A stretch of 64,000 nucleotides of DNA, from assembly GCA_002009975.1 (NCBI GenBank), contig MTLP01000031.1, forward strand, positions 62,001 through 126,000, written 5' to 3'. Below the pieces are notes generated by a model. It did not search any database, was not told where the DNA came from, and was given only the letters and a program-made list of their open reading frames with translations. The position numbers were made by a program, and so were the translations under genes. Numbering within the stretch: position 1 is the stretch's first letter; every line of letters starts with the position of its first letter. Origin of the DNA: Thermococcus sp. JdFR-02. Its GTDB lineage: Archaea; Methanobacteriota_B; Thermococci; Thermococcales; Thermococcaceae. Positions 8,936 through 17,301 of this stretch are shown one piece after another.

Positions 8936-9823
8936 TCACAAACTTGCTAATATCGCGCCCAAAGCGGCTATTATAGTTGGCCACTTCCAGTAAAACTTAG
9001 CTGCTTGGTCAATTGTGAATCTTGGGAATATTGCCCCTATGAATATAGCTATCATAAGCACAGCTACTTGTTTAATAAGCAATACTAGAATGCTTCCTCC
9101 TCCAAGGAATATGTTTGCAAAGAATAATGTCTCAGCGAACAATGCTATTGCATGCTGTATTTGTAGCATTCCCATGTGTTTTCCTCCAAATTCCACCATT
9201 GGACCCAAAGAGATTTCTCCAGGAGCTATCATGATATCAAACGGCTCCTTTCCAAACATGGCTTGAAGAACTATGTCATAAGCTATCGCCGCCAAGAACA
9301 ATGGTAAGTGGAATATGCTCCATCCGCCCGCTTGCTGTGCCATAACTATCTCATAAGTGCTGAAAGTTCCATAAAACTGTGCTAAGGCAATTATTGCAAA
9401 ACCTAATGGAACTTGAATCGCCAAAAGTGTTAGTAAAGCCCTCTGAGCACCTAAACCCGCCCATGGATTCCCAGAACTCATTGCCGCAAACATTATTCCA
9501 AGCATTGGAATTTCGAGGAGGAAGGTAATTAAGATTAAGTCACCATAAGCCCTTAAGATGCTGATATTCCCAAGGGGAATAAACATTAAGGCTAAGATTG
9601 TTGCTCCTAATGCATAGATAATTCCAAAGTCGTAGATGAGTCCATGAGTAATGTTGCTTTTCTTTGAGAGTAACTTAATTGTATCAAGGATTGGCTGGTA
9701 AATTGGAGGTCCTACCCTCCTATGAATCCTTGCTGTTACTATTCTGATTATTCCCATGAACATGAAACCTACAAATGTTGCATAAATTAAAATTAGGAAA
9801 GCCCTTAAGGCAATTTCAAGCAT
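8936..9823 (-). CDS. mbxM: Mbx membrane subunit MbxM (NuoH-like)
   Basis: About 295 residues with seven or eight hydrophobic helices. It is the NuoH homologue that joins the peripheral redox arm to the ion-pumping arm. Conserved NuoH features include the RRVGPPIYQPILDTIKLL stretch after the first helix and the GKEPFDIMIAPGEISLGPM region near residue 200, which holds the acidic residues important for coupling. GGGGGTGG precedes the ATG at 9823. An upstream in-frame TTG at 9844 would overlap the previous gene and lacks a site. Confidence 0.93.
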   Translation of the reverse strand: MLEIALRAFLILIYATFVGFMFMGIIRIVTARIHRRVGPPIYQPILDTIKLLSKKSNITHGLIYDFGIIYALGATILALMFIPLGNISILRAYGDLILITFLLEIPMLGIMFAAMSSGNPWAGLGAQRALLTLLAIQVPLGFAIIALAQFYGTFSTYEIVMAQQAGGWSIFHLPLFLAAIAYDIVLQAMFGKEPFDIMIAPGEISLGPMVEFGGKHMGMLQIQHAIALFAETLFFANIFLGGGSILVLLIKQVAVLMIAIFIGAIFPRFTIDQAAKFYWKWPTIIAALGAILASL

Positions 9824-9824
9824 T

Positions 9825-11651
9825 TTACCACCCCCACAATGCAAGCACTACCAATACTATTGCTAAATACCATGCATAACTTTGTACATTTCCGTTGTAG
9901 ACATAATATCTCAAGGTCTCAGCCAAATCTTCTACACTCTTTCCAACGTCTTGATAAAGCCTATCAAAGCTCATTCTAAGCCAGAAAGCCAATGTTTCTT
10001 TCAATGGAAGGAAGAAGTTTCTCCTTATAGTTAGATTGTACTCCATAGTTACGGGATTTCCTGATTGATATGTATCTGTAACGGGAACTCTTCTAACTTT
10101 AGCCCCCATGAAGTACACTATCCCAGCAATTACAATGCCAATTACAAGCCAAATCGTTAATAGCAAAGCGTTGTATTTTCCAAAGCCGAGGTCAAGTATG
10201 AACAAGTCCCCTTTAATAACCTCCTTTCCCAGTATGCTGTTTAACTCCTTGGCAACTAAGCCTGGCGCAATTCCAAATACTACGTTAAGCAAAGCCAAGA
10301 TTCCCATTGCTATTGCTAAAGGCAATGGCGCATCTTTTGTATCATCTAAGTCTGTCGGTCTCTGTCCAAACCACACTGCGTATGTGAATCTAATGAGGTA
10401 AACAAACCCTATTGCACTTCCAAAGAAGATAAAGCCACCTAAAATTGGCAAGTTTTGACTTATAACAGCTTCAAATAGAAGCCACTTGCTTGCAAATCCA
10501 ACTAGTGGTGGAATTCCTGCTAAACTCAATATTGCAACAAACGCCATTGCAAAGGTTATTGGCATCTTTTCTGCTAAGCCTCCCATGTCTTTGAACTCTG
10601 TTTTACCAGTTCTATATACAATTGTAGCAACTATTAGGAAAAACAACCCTTTGAAAAGTGCATGGCTTAAAGTGTGGAATAGTGCCGCTTGAATACTCAA
10701 AGCAGTGCCAACACCTATACCTATAAGCACATAGCCAAGCTGACTTATACTCGAGTAGGCAAAGAGCTTTCTTATGTCTTCTTGGAGGGCTGCCAATAAA
10801 CCGCCAACGACTATAGTTAAACCTCCAATGAACGCTATGATATATCCAAACTTTGTTGTACTCCTAAATGCTCCAAAGTCATAGGCTAATTTACTTCCAA
10901 TTAAGATGTAAATCAATATAAATCCATAGACTCCTGCCTTACTTAAAGCACCGCTGAACATTGCAGTGTAGCTTTGGTTTGTTTCACTATAAGCATCTGG
11001 CGCCCAAACATGAAGTGGAAAGGCTCCAGCTTTTACTCCAAAGGCTATTAGGAAGAGCAAATAGATTAGGGCTAACTTCCACTTTGTTAGCATCATTGAA
11101 GCTACGCTCATTCCAGCAAAGCTTAAGTCACCTACACTAGCATACAAAATCCCAATTGCTATTAACATTGAATACGCTCCAAATAAGCTAAGTAAGAAGT
11201 ACTTTAGTGAAGCTTTCTTGTTGTACTTTAAGACCATCATGAATGAGCCAAATGTCATTATTTCCCAGAAAATGAAAAAGCTAACCATATCAAATGCTAA
11301 GAAAACCCCAAGTACTCCTGTTAAGCTCATCAAAGCGAAAAGCCACTCATAGCCATCTTTTGAAGTTGATGTCATGCCAAGTATTGCCGCAAATCCCACT
11401 AAAGCCGCTATTGTAGCAAAGAACCACCCAAGCTTGTAGAGCAAGAAATTGAACTCAAAACCACTTAAACTTAAGGTAAAGTTTATCGTCTCTTTGCTGA
11501 GCTGTTGGTAAAGGTAAGCTAAATAACCCAATGGAATTGCAGCGCTAATTACCCCAATTATCTCTCTAATTCCTTTAATGTTAATGAGCCAAGCTAAAAA
11601 ACCACCTATGAGGGGAGCTAATATTATAATTGGAATTGGATTGATGCTCAT
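9825..11651 (-). CDS. mbxH': Mbx antiporter-like subunit MbxH' (NuoL/M/N, MrpA/D family)
   Basis: A 608-residue polytopic protein of the Mrp/NuoL-M-N ion-translocating family with about 14-16 helices. Family signatures are the KAGAFPLHVWAPDAYSE segment near residue 205 (Lys in a broken helix) and the SSISQLGYVLIGIG block near residue 300. It carries a C-terminal extension of about 100 residues after the core, absent from its sister subunit at 11648-13129. Two such subunits in one operon are characteristic of mbx compared with mbh. Which copy is called H and which H' is assigned from gene order. Confidence 0.9.
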   Translation of the reverse strand: MSINPIPIIILAPLIGGFLAWLINIKGIREIIGVISAAIPLGYLAYLYQQLSKETINFTLSLSGFEFNFLLYKLGWFFATIAALVGFAAILGMTSTSKDGYEWLFALMSLTGVLGVFLAFDMVSFFIFWEIMTFGSFMMVLKYNKKASLKYFLLSLFGAYSMLIAIGILYASVGDLSFAGMSVASMMLTKWKLALIYLLFLIAFGVKAGAFPLHVWAPDAYSETNQSYTAMFSGALSKAGVYGFILIYILIGSKLAYDFGAFRSTTKFGYIIAFIGGLTIVVGGLLAALQEDIRKLFAYSSISQLGYVLIGIGVGTALSIQAALFHTLSHALFKGLFFLIVATIVYRTGKTEFKDMGGLAEKMPITFAMAFVAILSLAGIPPLVGFASKWLLFEAVISQNLPILGGFIFFGSAIGFVYLIRFTYAVWFGQRPTDLDDTKDAPLPLAIAMGILALLNVVFGIAPGLVAKELNSILGKEVIKGDLFILDLGFGKYNALLLTIWLVIGIVIAGIVYFMGAKVRRVPVTDTYQSGNPVTMEYNLTIRRNFFLPLKETLAFWLRMSFDRLYQDVGKSVEDLAETLRYYVYNGNVQSYAWYLAIVLVVLALWGW

Positions 11652-13129
11652 TTTACCACCTCCAAAAGAGGAACGTTCTTAATGTAAGCAGCCTTGTCAA
11701 AGATATCCCTTCCAGCCTCTTGTATGAAGTGCCAAAGTGAGTCTGGATAAATTCCTATGAGTACTATTATTGCTATTAACAGAGTCATTATTATCCCCAA
11801 AACAATGTTTTCTTCTCCTTTTTCACTTTCAAAGAACCACATTACATGGATTAATTTAATGTAATAAACCGCTTCAACCAAGCTTGCCCCAAGTATTAGT
11901 GCAACTACAAACGTCTTTCCCGCAACCAACGCAGCCAACAGTAATTTTATTTTACTCCAAAAGACGTTGAATAGAGGAATTCCAATTACACTCACAGCTC
12001 CAACTGTGATTGCAAAAGCCGTTAATGGCATTCTTTTTCCTAATCCCCTGAACTTCTCAAACTCTGCACCACCAAGCTCTAAAGCAACATAGCCTACAGC
12101 CAAGAATAAGAGAGCTTTTACTATTGCATGATTTACCATGTGAAATACACTCGCATCTATACCTGCTTGAGTTCCAAGTCCAAAGCCTACTGCAATTAAA
12201 CCTACTTGGGCTATGCTTGAGTAAGCTATCATTCTTTTGACGTTTGCTTGTCTCAAGGCACTTAACTCACCAATAACGACGGTTAAAGTTCCCAAAATTA
12301 TAAGCAGATTTAGAATGTTTTGCCATGTCTCAACACTGCTCAATAAGTAGACTATTCTCGCTATCGCATAGAGTGAAGCTTTAACTACGAAGGCAGAGAA
12401 CAATGTGGTTATTGGATGAGGTGCGGCTTGGTATGCATCTGGTGCCCAAGCGTTTAGTGGGAATAGCTCACCTTCAACTGCTAATCCAAAAATGAGCAAA
12501 GCTAAAGCTACTTGAGCAACTGTTGGATCAATAAGCGAAGCTTTTTGAGCTATATCCGCTAAGTTTAAAGTTCCCAAGCTTCCATAAATCAATGCAACCC
12601 CGACGAGGAAAAAGCTTGAACCAATCCCACCTAGGATTATGTATTTCATGCTCGCCTCACTTGCGTGAGCATCTTTGTTGTAAGCTGTCAAAGCATAAGC
12701 ACTAATTGCTGTAATCTCCATGAAAACGAAGAGATTGAAAATGTCCCCCGTTGCAATCATTCCCGTTGCACCAAGCATTAAAAGTAAAAACAGCATTGCA
12801 TACTTGTCCTTTGGCTCAATATTAATTGCCCTCATGCTAAACACTGCCATCAGAAATGATACTAAGGCTATTATTAATGCAAATAGAGAAGCGAAGTGTC
12901 CAATGTAGAGGTTAATCCCAACGGGTGGTCTAAAGCCACCAGCCATGATTATTATTGGGTTTCCAGTTGTATAAACATCTCTAAACACTAAAGCAGCTAT
13001 GATCGTTTGAATTAAGGTGATTAAAGTTAAGTAAGGCATTATAGCTTTTTTGCTTATCTTTTTGAGGATTGGGACAAAAAATGCACTAATTAGAGGTAAA
13101 GCAATGAGTAATGAAGCGTATTGGGTCAT
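11648..13129 (-). CDS. mbxH: Mbx antiporter-like subunit MbxH (MrpD/NuoN family)
   Basis: A 493-residue membrane protein with about 14 helices of the Mrp antiporter/complex I family. The sequence GELFPLNAWAPDAYQAAP near residue 215 is the broken-helix ion path, and AYSSIAQVGLIAVGFG near residue 305 is the second signature. It probably carries out ion translocation (Na+ or H+) driven by electron flow in the peripheral arm. The start overlaps mbxG by 4 bases (ATGA), with GAGGGG just upstream. Confidence 0.92.
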   Translation of the reverse strand: MTQYASLLIALPLISAFFVPILKKISKKAIMPYLTLITLIQTIIAALVFRDVYTTGNPIIIMAGGFRPPVGINLYIGHFASLFALIIALVSFLMAVFSMRAINIEPKDKYAMLFLLLMLGATGMIATGDIFNLFVFMEITAISAYALTAYNKDAHASEASMKYIILGGIGSSFFLVGVALIYGSLGTLNLADIAQKASLIDPTVAQVALALLIFGLAVEGELFPLNAWAPDAYQAAPHPITTLFSAFVVKASLYAIARIVYLLSSVETWQNILNLLIILGTLTVVIGELSALRQANVKRMIAYSSIAQVGLIAVGFGLGTQAGIDASVFHMVNHAIVKALLFLAVGYVALELGGAEFEKFRGLGKRMPLTAFAITVGAVSVIGIPLFNVFWSKIKLLLAALVAGKTFVVALILGASLVEAVYYIKLIHVMWFFESEKGEENIVLGIIMTLLIAIIVLIGIYPDSLWHFIQEAGRDIFDKAAYIKNVPLLEVVK

Positions 13130-13476
13130 CCCCTCAACCCCCTTATCTTTTCTATATCCAAAGTATTATAGCGCTCATAAACGTTAATTGCAACGCTTAA
13201 GGCTAAAGCGGTTGTAGCAACACCAATAACGATTGCAGTAAGAACTAACGCCTGTGGAATGGGATCAACGACATTTGTAGGAGTTGCATAGTCACTTAAA
13301 ATTGGAGCAGTGGCATTTCTTACATAGCCAACTGAAATGAGCAGAAGGTTAACACCAGTTTCCATTATGCTTAATCCTACGAGGATTTTAAGCAAATTCC
13401 TCTTGGTTAAAATGGCATAGAGTCCAATGAGAATCAATGAAATTGCTCCAAAGTAGTAAACGCCTATGCTGGTCAT
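13126..13476 (-). CDS. mbxG: Mbx subunit MbxG (MrpC/NuoK-like)
   Basis: A 116-residue protein with three hydrophobic helices, homologous to MrpC and complex I NuoK. The segment KILVGLSIMETGVNLLLI carries the conserved Glu in the second helix, and PIPQALVLTAIVIGVATTA is the typical third helix. It forms part of the Mrp-like ion-translocation module. GGAGGTGG precedes the start, and it overlaps its neighbours by 4 bases on both sides. Confidence 0.92.
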   Translation of the reverse strand: MTSIGVYYFGAISLILIGLYAILTKRNLLKILVGLSIMETGVNLLLISVGYVRNATAPILSDYATPTNVVDPIPQALVLTAIVIGVATTALALSVAINVYERYNTLDIEKIRGLRG

Positions 13477-14180
13477 CCTTCCACCTCCTTGGATTCCTTA
13501 ATCATGCGATCAATTATTCCCGTTAGCTCTGTTCCAACCTTGATTCCGATTATTGTGTAGATTATGGGGATGAATCCAGCACTTAAGAGCCTTCCAATAT
13601 CTCCAACTTCCCAAATTTGCCATATCCAATCAAAGAGGAAGTAGCCACCGATAGCTAAGCCTATTAGACCAACTGCAACATAGCTTACTCCACTTAGTCC
13701 CTCTAAAGGCTCGAATAGATTGTGATCAATTTCATATTCCTTGTACGCTAAGTAGATCATTAGAAATGCTGTTGCTATTGTCGCTCCACCCGGAAATCCT
13801 CCTCCAGGTGTTAAATGACCATGGATGAATATGTAGGCACCAAAGAGCATTATGAATGGCAGTAAAACCCTTGAACCGGTTTTTAGGATTAAGCTACCAT
13901 CAACTTCTGCACTTCTCTCTTCCCTTCTCCTCCAAAGCAAAGCTGCAACTCCAGTTGAAGCGATAAACAAAACTGTAACTTCTCCCAACGTATCAAAGCC
14001 TCTATAATTAACGACCACTGCTGTAACTGCGTTAATCGCTCCAGTTTGCTCTTTAACATTCTCTAAATAGTACTTTCCAACGAGCATTTTGTCTTCTCCA
14101 AAGGGAACCTTAGCTAAAGCATTCGCAATCCAAAATCCAATTACCAAGATGAAGATTATTGCCAATATTCGCTTCACCAT
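13473..14180 (-). CDS. mbxF: Mbx subunit MbxF (MrpB-like, with fused E-type N-terminus)
   Basis: About 235 residues. The N-terminal part (roughly 1-90) resembles MbhE/the MrpA C-terminal tail, with the NAVTAVVVNYRGFDTLGE motif. The C-terminal part is an MrpB domain with LLPFIMLFGAYIFIHGHLTPGGGFPGG. A fused E-F protein explains why the operon has 13 rather than 14 genes. The start is taken at 14180 because GGTGG sits five bases upstream; the ATG at 14192 is an alternative. Confidence 0.88.
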   Translation of the reverse strand: MVKRILAIIFILVIGFWIANALAKVPFGEDKMLVGKYYLENVKEQTGAINAVTAVVVNYRGFDTLGEVTVLFIASTGVAALLWRRREERSAEVDGSLILKTGSRVLLPFIMLFGAYIFIHGHLTPGGGFPGGATIATAFLMIYLAYKEYEIDHNLFEPLEGLSGVSYVAVGLIGLAIGGYFLFDWIWQIWEVGDIGRLLSAGFIPIIYTIIGIKVGTELTGIIDRMIKESKEVEG

Positions 14181-14449
14181 CTTACCCACCATCCTGTTCC
14201 TTCTTCCTCGCTCTCATACCTTTGAGTTCTCTTAATTGCGAAGATGAAGATAGCTGCACTCATAGCTGCTCCAATAGCCGCTTCTGTCATTGCAACATCC
14301 GGAGCTTGAAGGAAGAAAAACGCTATTGAGGCGAATAAACTTACAGCCGCCATTCCGACTACTGCAGCTAATAAGTCTCTCCACTCAACAGCAAATATTG
14401 CAGAAAGCACCATTAAAGCGACTATAAATATTCCAACCCATTCGCTCAT
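14174..14449 (-). CDS. mbxD: Mbx subunit MbxD (MrpA C-terminal-like)
   Basis: A 91-residue protein with three helices, corresponding to MbhD and a segment of MrpA. The motif LQAPDVAMTEAAIGAAMS is diagnostic of this family. It is a small subunit of the ion-translocating module. GGAGGG precedes the start, which overlaps mbxC. Confidence 0.9.
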   Translation of the reverse strand: MSEWVGIFIVALMVLSAIFAVEWRDLLAAVVGMAAVSLFASIAFFFLQAPDVAMTEAAIGAAMSAAIFIFAIKRTQRYESEEEGTGWWVRW

Positions 14450-14787
14450 TGCTCTCCCTCCTCTTTCAGGGCTTCTTTGTACTTATCCACAATGCTTCCT
14501 TCCCAAAGCGGAATTCCACTCCTATAGGCTGCTCTAATCAACGCATGGGCACTTATTGGGTTTGTAAGCAATAGGAACAGCGCAATCACAAGTGCTTTTG
14601 GAAAACAGCAAGGGCTGTAAATTCCAACTCCAATCATAACACCTAATGAAGCCAAAGTTGCACTCTTCGTTGCTGTCTGCATCCTATTGTAAACATCTGG
14701 CATCCTAATTAGACCGAGGGATGAGAGAACGTAAAAAAGTGACCCTGTGAATATTAAAAATGCTCCAATAGCTTCATTTATTGTCAT
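14446..14787 (-). CDS. mbxC: Mbx subunit MbxC (MrpG-like)
   Basis: A 113-residue MrpG family protein. It carries the family segment LIRMPDVYNRMQTATKSATL near residue 25 and NPISAHALIRAAYRSGIP near residue 78. Three hydrophobic helices place it in the membrane arm of the complex. It overlaps both neighbours by 4 bases. Confidence 0.92.
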   Translation of the reverse strand: MTINEAIGAFLIFTGSLFYVLSSLGLIRMPDVYNRMQTATKSATLASLGVMIGVGIYSPCCFPKALVIALFLLLTNPISAHALIRAAYRSGIPLWEGSIVDKYKEALKEEGEQ

Positions 14788-15038
14788 AACCCTCCCTCCA
14801 AGTACCTTGCAAAAGCTATCACTCCTAAGAAAGCTAAAACCGCATAAACCAATGCAACGTCAAGGAAAATCGCCCTCTTGTAGTACAGTGCAAAGAGAAC
14901 CATTAATCCAGTTGTAATTGTGGTCATTATATCAATAGCTATAATTCTGTCAACAGTTGTTGGACCTCTAAACACTCTATACATGCTCAGAACTGTTGCT
15001 ATGGCTATTAAAACTAGGGAAACTTCAATTATCGTCAT
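14784..15038 (-). CDS. mbxB: Mbx subunit MbxB (MrpF-like)
   Basis: An 84-residue MrpF family protein with three helices and the motif FRGPTTVDRIIAIDIMTT, whose Asp residues are typical of MrpF. It is a membrane subunit of the Na+/H+ antiporter-like module. It overlaps mbxA by 14 bases. Confidence 0.92.
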   Translation of the reverse strand: MTIIEVSLVLIAIATVLSMYRVFRGPTTVDRIIAIDIMTTITTGLMVLFALYYKRAIFLDVALVYAVLAFLGVIAFARYLEGGL

Positions 15039-15540
15039 GGAATATCACCCTTAGGAATTTTTCAAAAGGCTTTCCTATATGCTTAGATGCACCTTCAAGG
15101 GAAGGATCTTTGACATCAATCCAGTGAATGTAGAGTCGATCACCTTTAACATCAACACTCATTGTACCTGGTGTTAGTGTAATTGAGTTTGCTAAAACGA
15201 GCTTTGCAATATCATTTGTAAGATTTGTCTTTATTTCAACAATTCCTGGATTTATGGGTCTCTTTGGATGCAAAACTCTATAAGCAACGTCTAAGTTTGC
15301 CATTATCATTGCCCAGAGAAAATAAGGTATGTAGGCTACAGTGTAGAGAATTCGCTTTGGGTGCAAATTGCTTAGTCCATACTTGGTGAAAACCTGATAG
15401 GTTAATGCTGCTATTATTAAAGATAGCACAAATCCCATGGTAAGTTCTTGAGGATCTAAACTGTTTGTGAGAAATAACCAAATCACAAAAAGGATGATTA
15501 CCGTGTAGAGATAGCGACTTACTTTGCTTGCTTCGCCCAT
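15025..15540 (-). CDS. mbxA: Mbx subunit MbxA (MrpE-like), first gene of the operon
   Basis: A 171-residue MrpE family protein with two or three N-terminal helices and a cytoplasmic domain carrying NSITLTPGTMSVDVKGDRLY, the MrpE signature. GGAGGG lies before the ATG at 15540. The 13 genes mbxA-N run unbroken on the minus strand with overlaps or very short gaps, so they form one transcript from the promoter near 15613-15624. Confidence 0.93.
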   Translation of the reverse strand: MGEASKVSRYLYTVIILFVIWLFLTNSLDPQELTMGFVLSLIIAALTYQVFTKYGLSNLHPKRILYTVAYIPYFLWAMIMANLDVAYRVLHPKRPINPGIVEIKTNLTNDIAKLVLANSITLTPGTMSVDVKGDRLYIHWIDVKDPSLEGASKHIGKPFEKFLRVIFHDDN

Positions 15541-15587
15541 TTATCAACCCTCCTAAATCTTAAATTTGAAACTGATTACATACATTT

Positions 15588-15596
15588 GTTCTAAAC
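15588..15596. promoter_or_regulatory. SurR-type site GTT-N3-AAC at the mbx promoter
   Basis: GTTCTAAAC exactly matches the GTTn3AAC core bound by the sulfur-response regulator SurR in Pyrococcus. It lies about 22 bases downstream of the mbx TATA box, around the expected transcription start, and is followed by a degenerate GTTTTAAAA. This position fits repression when SurR is reduced and release when sulfur is present. The match is seen in the sequence; the binding is inferred. Confidence 0.6.
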
Positions 15597-15612
15597 GTTT
15601 GTTTTAAAATTT

Positions 15613-15624
15613 GCATATATAAAC
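15613..15624 (-). promoter_or_regulatory. mbx operon TATA box
   Basis: GTTTATATATGC on the minus strand, preceded by a purine-rich BRE-like AAAG, is a near-consensus archaeal TATA box about 75 bases upstream of the mbxA start. Confidence 0.65.
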
Positions 15625-15734
15625 TTTATCAAAGGAACCTTTGGTTCAAAACATTATGTTAAAAAACGCTCAAAAATGCTCTCTGTTGTAGAATAGAGTA
15701 CTATAAAATCCAAAGATCAGCATACAAAGTTTTA

Positions 15735-16328
15735 TCATTTCTTACATACCATAAGCCTAACAATTCCCAGATAGTACCTCTCTTCTCGTTCAATCTTAAA
15801 GAAATCTCTAACAAGGTTGTGAGTCTTTCTTAAAGTGTCATCTCCCAAGATAGGATAGAGAAAGAGCTTAAGGATTCTTAAAAAGAGCAGATTTAGAACT
15901 TTAGAATTGCTCAGAGTGTGCTCAAGAAAGATTATTTTTCCATTGGGCTTTAATACTCGCCTTAATTCACCCATCGCTCTAACAGGATTCGGTACTGTAC
16001 AGAAAACAAAGCTTACAATTATTGTATCAAAATATTCTGAGGGAAAGCTCAACTTTTCGGCATCCATCTTGAAGAACTTAACATCTAAACCAAGCTTTTT
16101 AGCCCTCTTTTGAGCTATTTTGAGCATCCCCTCACTTCCATCAATAGCGTAAAGCTCAACGTCCTTAGAATAATAGGGCAGATTCTTCCCTGTTCCAATA
16201 CCAACTTCTAGAGTCCTTCCTTTAGCATAGCTAACAGCTTTCTGCCTTAGAGGGAGGAAAAAAGAATCCAAAATCCTTTCAAACTTGTCGTAATTCTCAG
16301 CTATTGCATCATATTTATGGTGATACAT
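15735..16328 (-). CDS. SAM-dependent class I methyltransferase
   Basis: A 197-residue Rossmann-fold methyltransferase. Motif I is LEVGIGTGKNLPYY near residue 40; the acidic residue after strand 2 is in YAIDGSEGML; motif IV is FDTIIVSFVFCTVPNP; and LRRVLKPNGKIIFLEH closes the core. The pattern resembles the UbiE/phosphatidylethanolamine methyltransferase-like group, but the substrate cannot be told. GGTGA precedes the start, and it lies 19 bases after the upstream methyltransferase gene (16348-17181), so the two are probably cotranscribed. Confidence 0.85.
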   Translation of the reverse strand: MYHHKYDAIAENYDKFERILDSFFLPLRQKAVSYAKGRTLEVGIGTGKNLPYYSKDVELYAIDGSEGMLKIAQKRAKKLGLDVKFFKMDAEKLSFPSEYFDTIIVSFVFCTVPNPVRAMGELRRVLKPNGKIIFLEHTLSNSKVLNLLFLRILKLFLYPILGDDTLRKTHNLVRDFFKIEREERYYLGIVRLMVCKK

Positions 16329-16347
16329 GGAGTCACCAAACCTTTAT

Positions 16348-17181
16348 TTATCCTTTAAGGGTTTTAAACCTTGCAATTATCCATCCAACTGGTGGGTGTT
16401 CTTCTCCATATAGCCGAAGCTTTTTGTAAGCTTTTTCCCACCTCTCTAAAATATCCCTTTGCTTTTGCCTATCGCTAATTTTTTCAACATATTCTTTTGG
16501 AATGTAAGCTAAGAAATGAGGTAGATTAGGCTCAAAAACTCCAAAGTCTTCAACTTTCCCACCAGCTTTTCTTATGAACTCTAAGAGTCTTTCAAGAGGA
16601 AAATAATGCAAATCATCCTTTTCACCGTAAAGAGCTTCAAAGATCTCTTGTCTTAAATTGTACATCTCAAGATGAGCTTCTTGCGCTTTGTTCTTTGCTA
16701 TTGGCAAACTTTCAGCTATGAAAATTCTTTTCGAAACTCTCAACATTTCCTTTAGCACTTTGATTATTGTTCTTTCATTTCTTAAGCTCCTAATTCCATG
16801 AACTAGAACAGCTAAATCAAAACTTTTAAAGGGAAATGGCAACTCCTGAGCATCGCACTTTAAAGGGATAACTCTTCTCTTTAAACCAGCTTGTCCTACT
16901 ATCTCTTCAAAGTAAGCCCACCTTGCCTTATCAACCGCAACCACTCTCCCTTTTTCTCCAACCATGTAAGCTAAAGGAACAGTTGTTATAGCATGTGCTC
17001 CACAGCCAATCTCGAGAACATTCATTCCCTTTTGAATGCCAGCAAACTGTAAAAGCCTAAACCTTTCAAGCATTTCAATGTGAAGCCAGTTCTTTGGGAG
17101 AGGTTGCTCATTCCTTGGAGGGATTTTTGAAAGAATCTCATTCTTAAACCGTTCCTCAAAATTTTGCACAGTATTCACCAT
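16348..17181 (-). CDS. SAM-dependent methyltransferase, distinct family
   Basis: A 277-residue protein with motif I NVLEIGCGAHAITTVPLAY near residue 53, then VVAVDKARWAYFEEI and FDLAVLVHGIRSL. The helical N-terminus and a long C-terminal part beyond the core (from about residue 180) distinguish it from the neighbouring methyltransferase. The substrate is unknown. No strong ribosome binding site is seen, so a short-leader transcript is possible. Confidence 0.82.
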   Translation of the reverse strand: MVNTVQNFEERFKNEILSKIPPRNEQPLPKNWLHIEMLERFRLLQFAGIQKGMNVLEIGCGAHAITTVPLAYMVGEKGRVVAVDKARWAYFEEIVGQAGLKRRVIPLKCDAQELPFPFKSFDLAVLVHGIRSLRNERTIIKVLKEMLRVSKRIFIAESLPIAKNKAQEAHLEMYNLRQEIFEALYGEKDDLHYFPLERLLEFIRKAGGKVEDFGVFEPNLPHFLAYIPKEYVEKISDRQKQRDILERWEKAYKKLRLYGEEHPPVGWIIARFKTLKG

Positions 17182-17301
17182 TAAAAACTTAAAAACCCCC
17201 GTTTAAAGCGTTTTTGGAGAAAAAATTTAAAAGCTGGCGTTGATATTTAACCCGGACAAAATTTCGACAAAGTTAAATAACTTGAAAAGAAAGAAAAAAT
17301 T

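Noticed and set aside
15025-15547. Alternative frame of 89 codons overlapping mbxA
   Set aside because: Lacks any Mrp-like or other motif and lies wholly within the certain mbxA gene.
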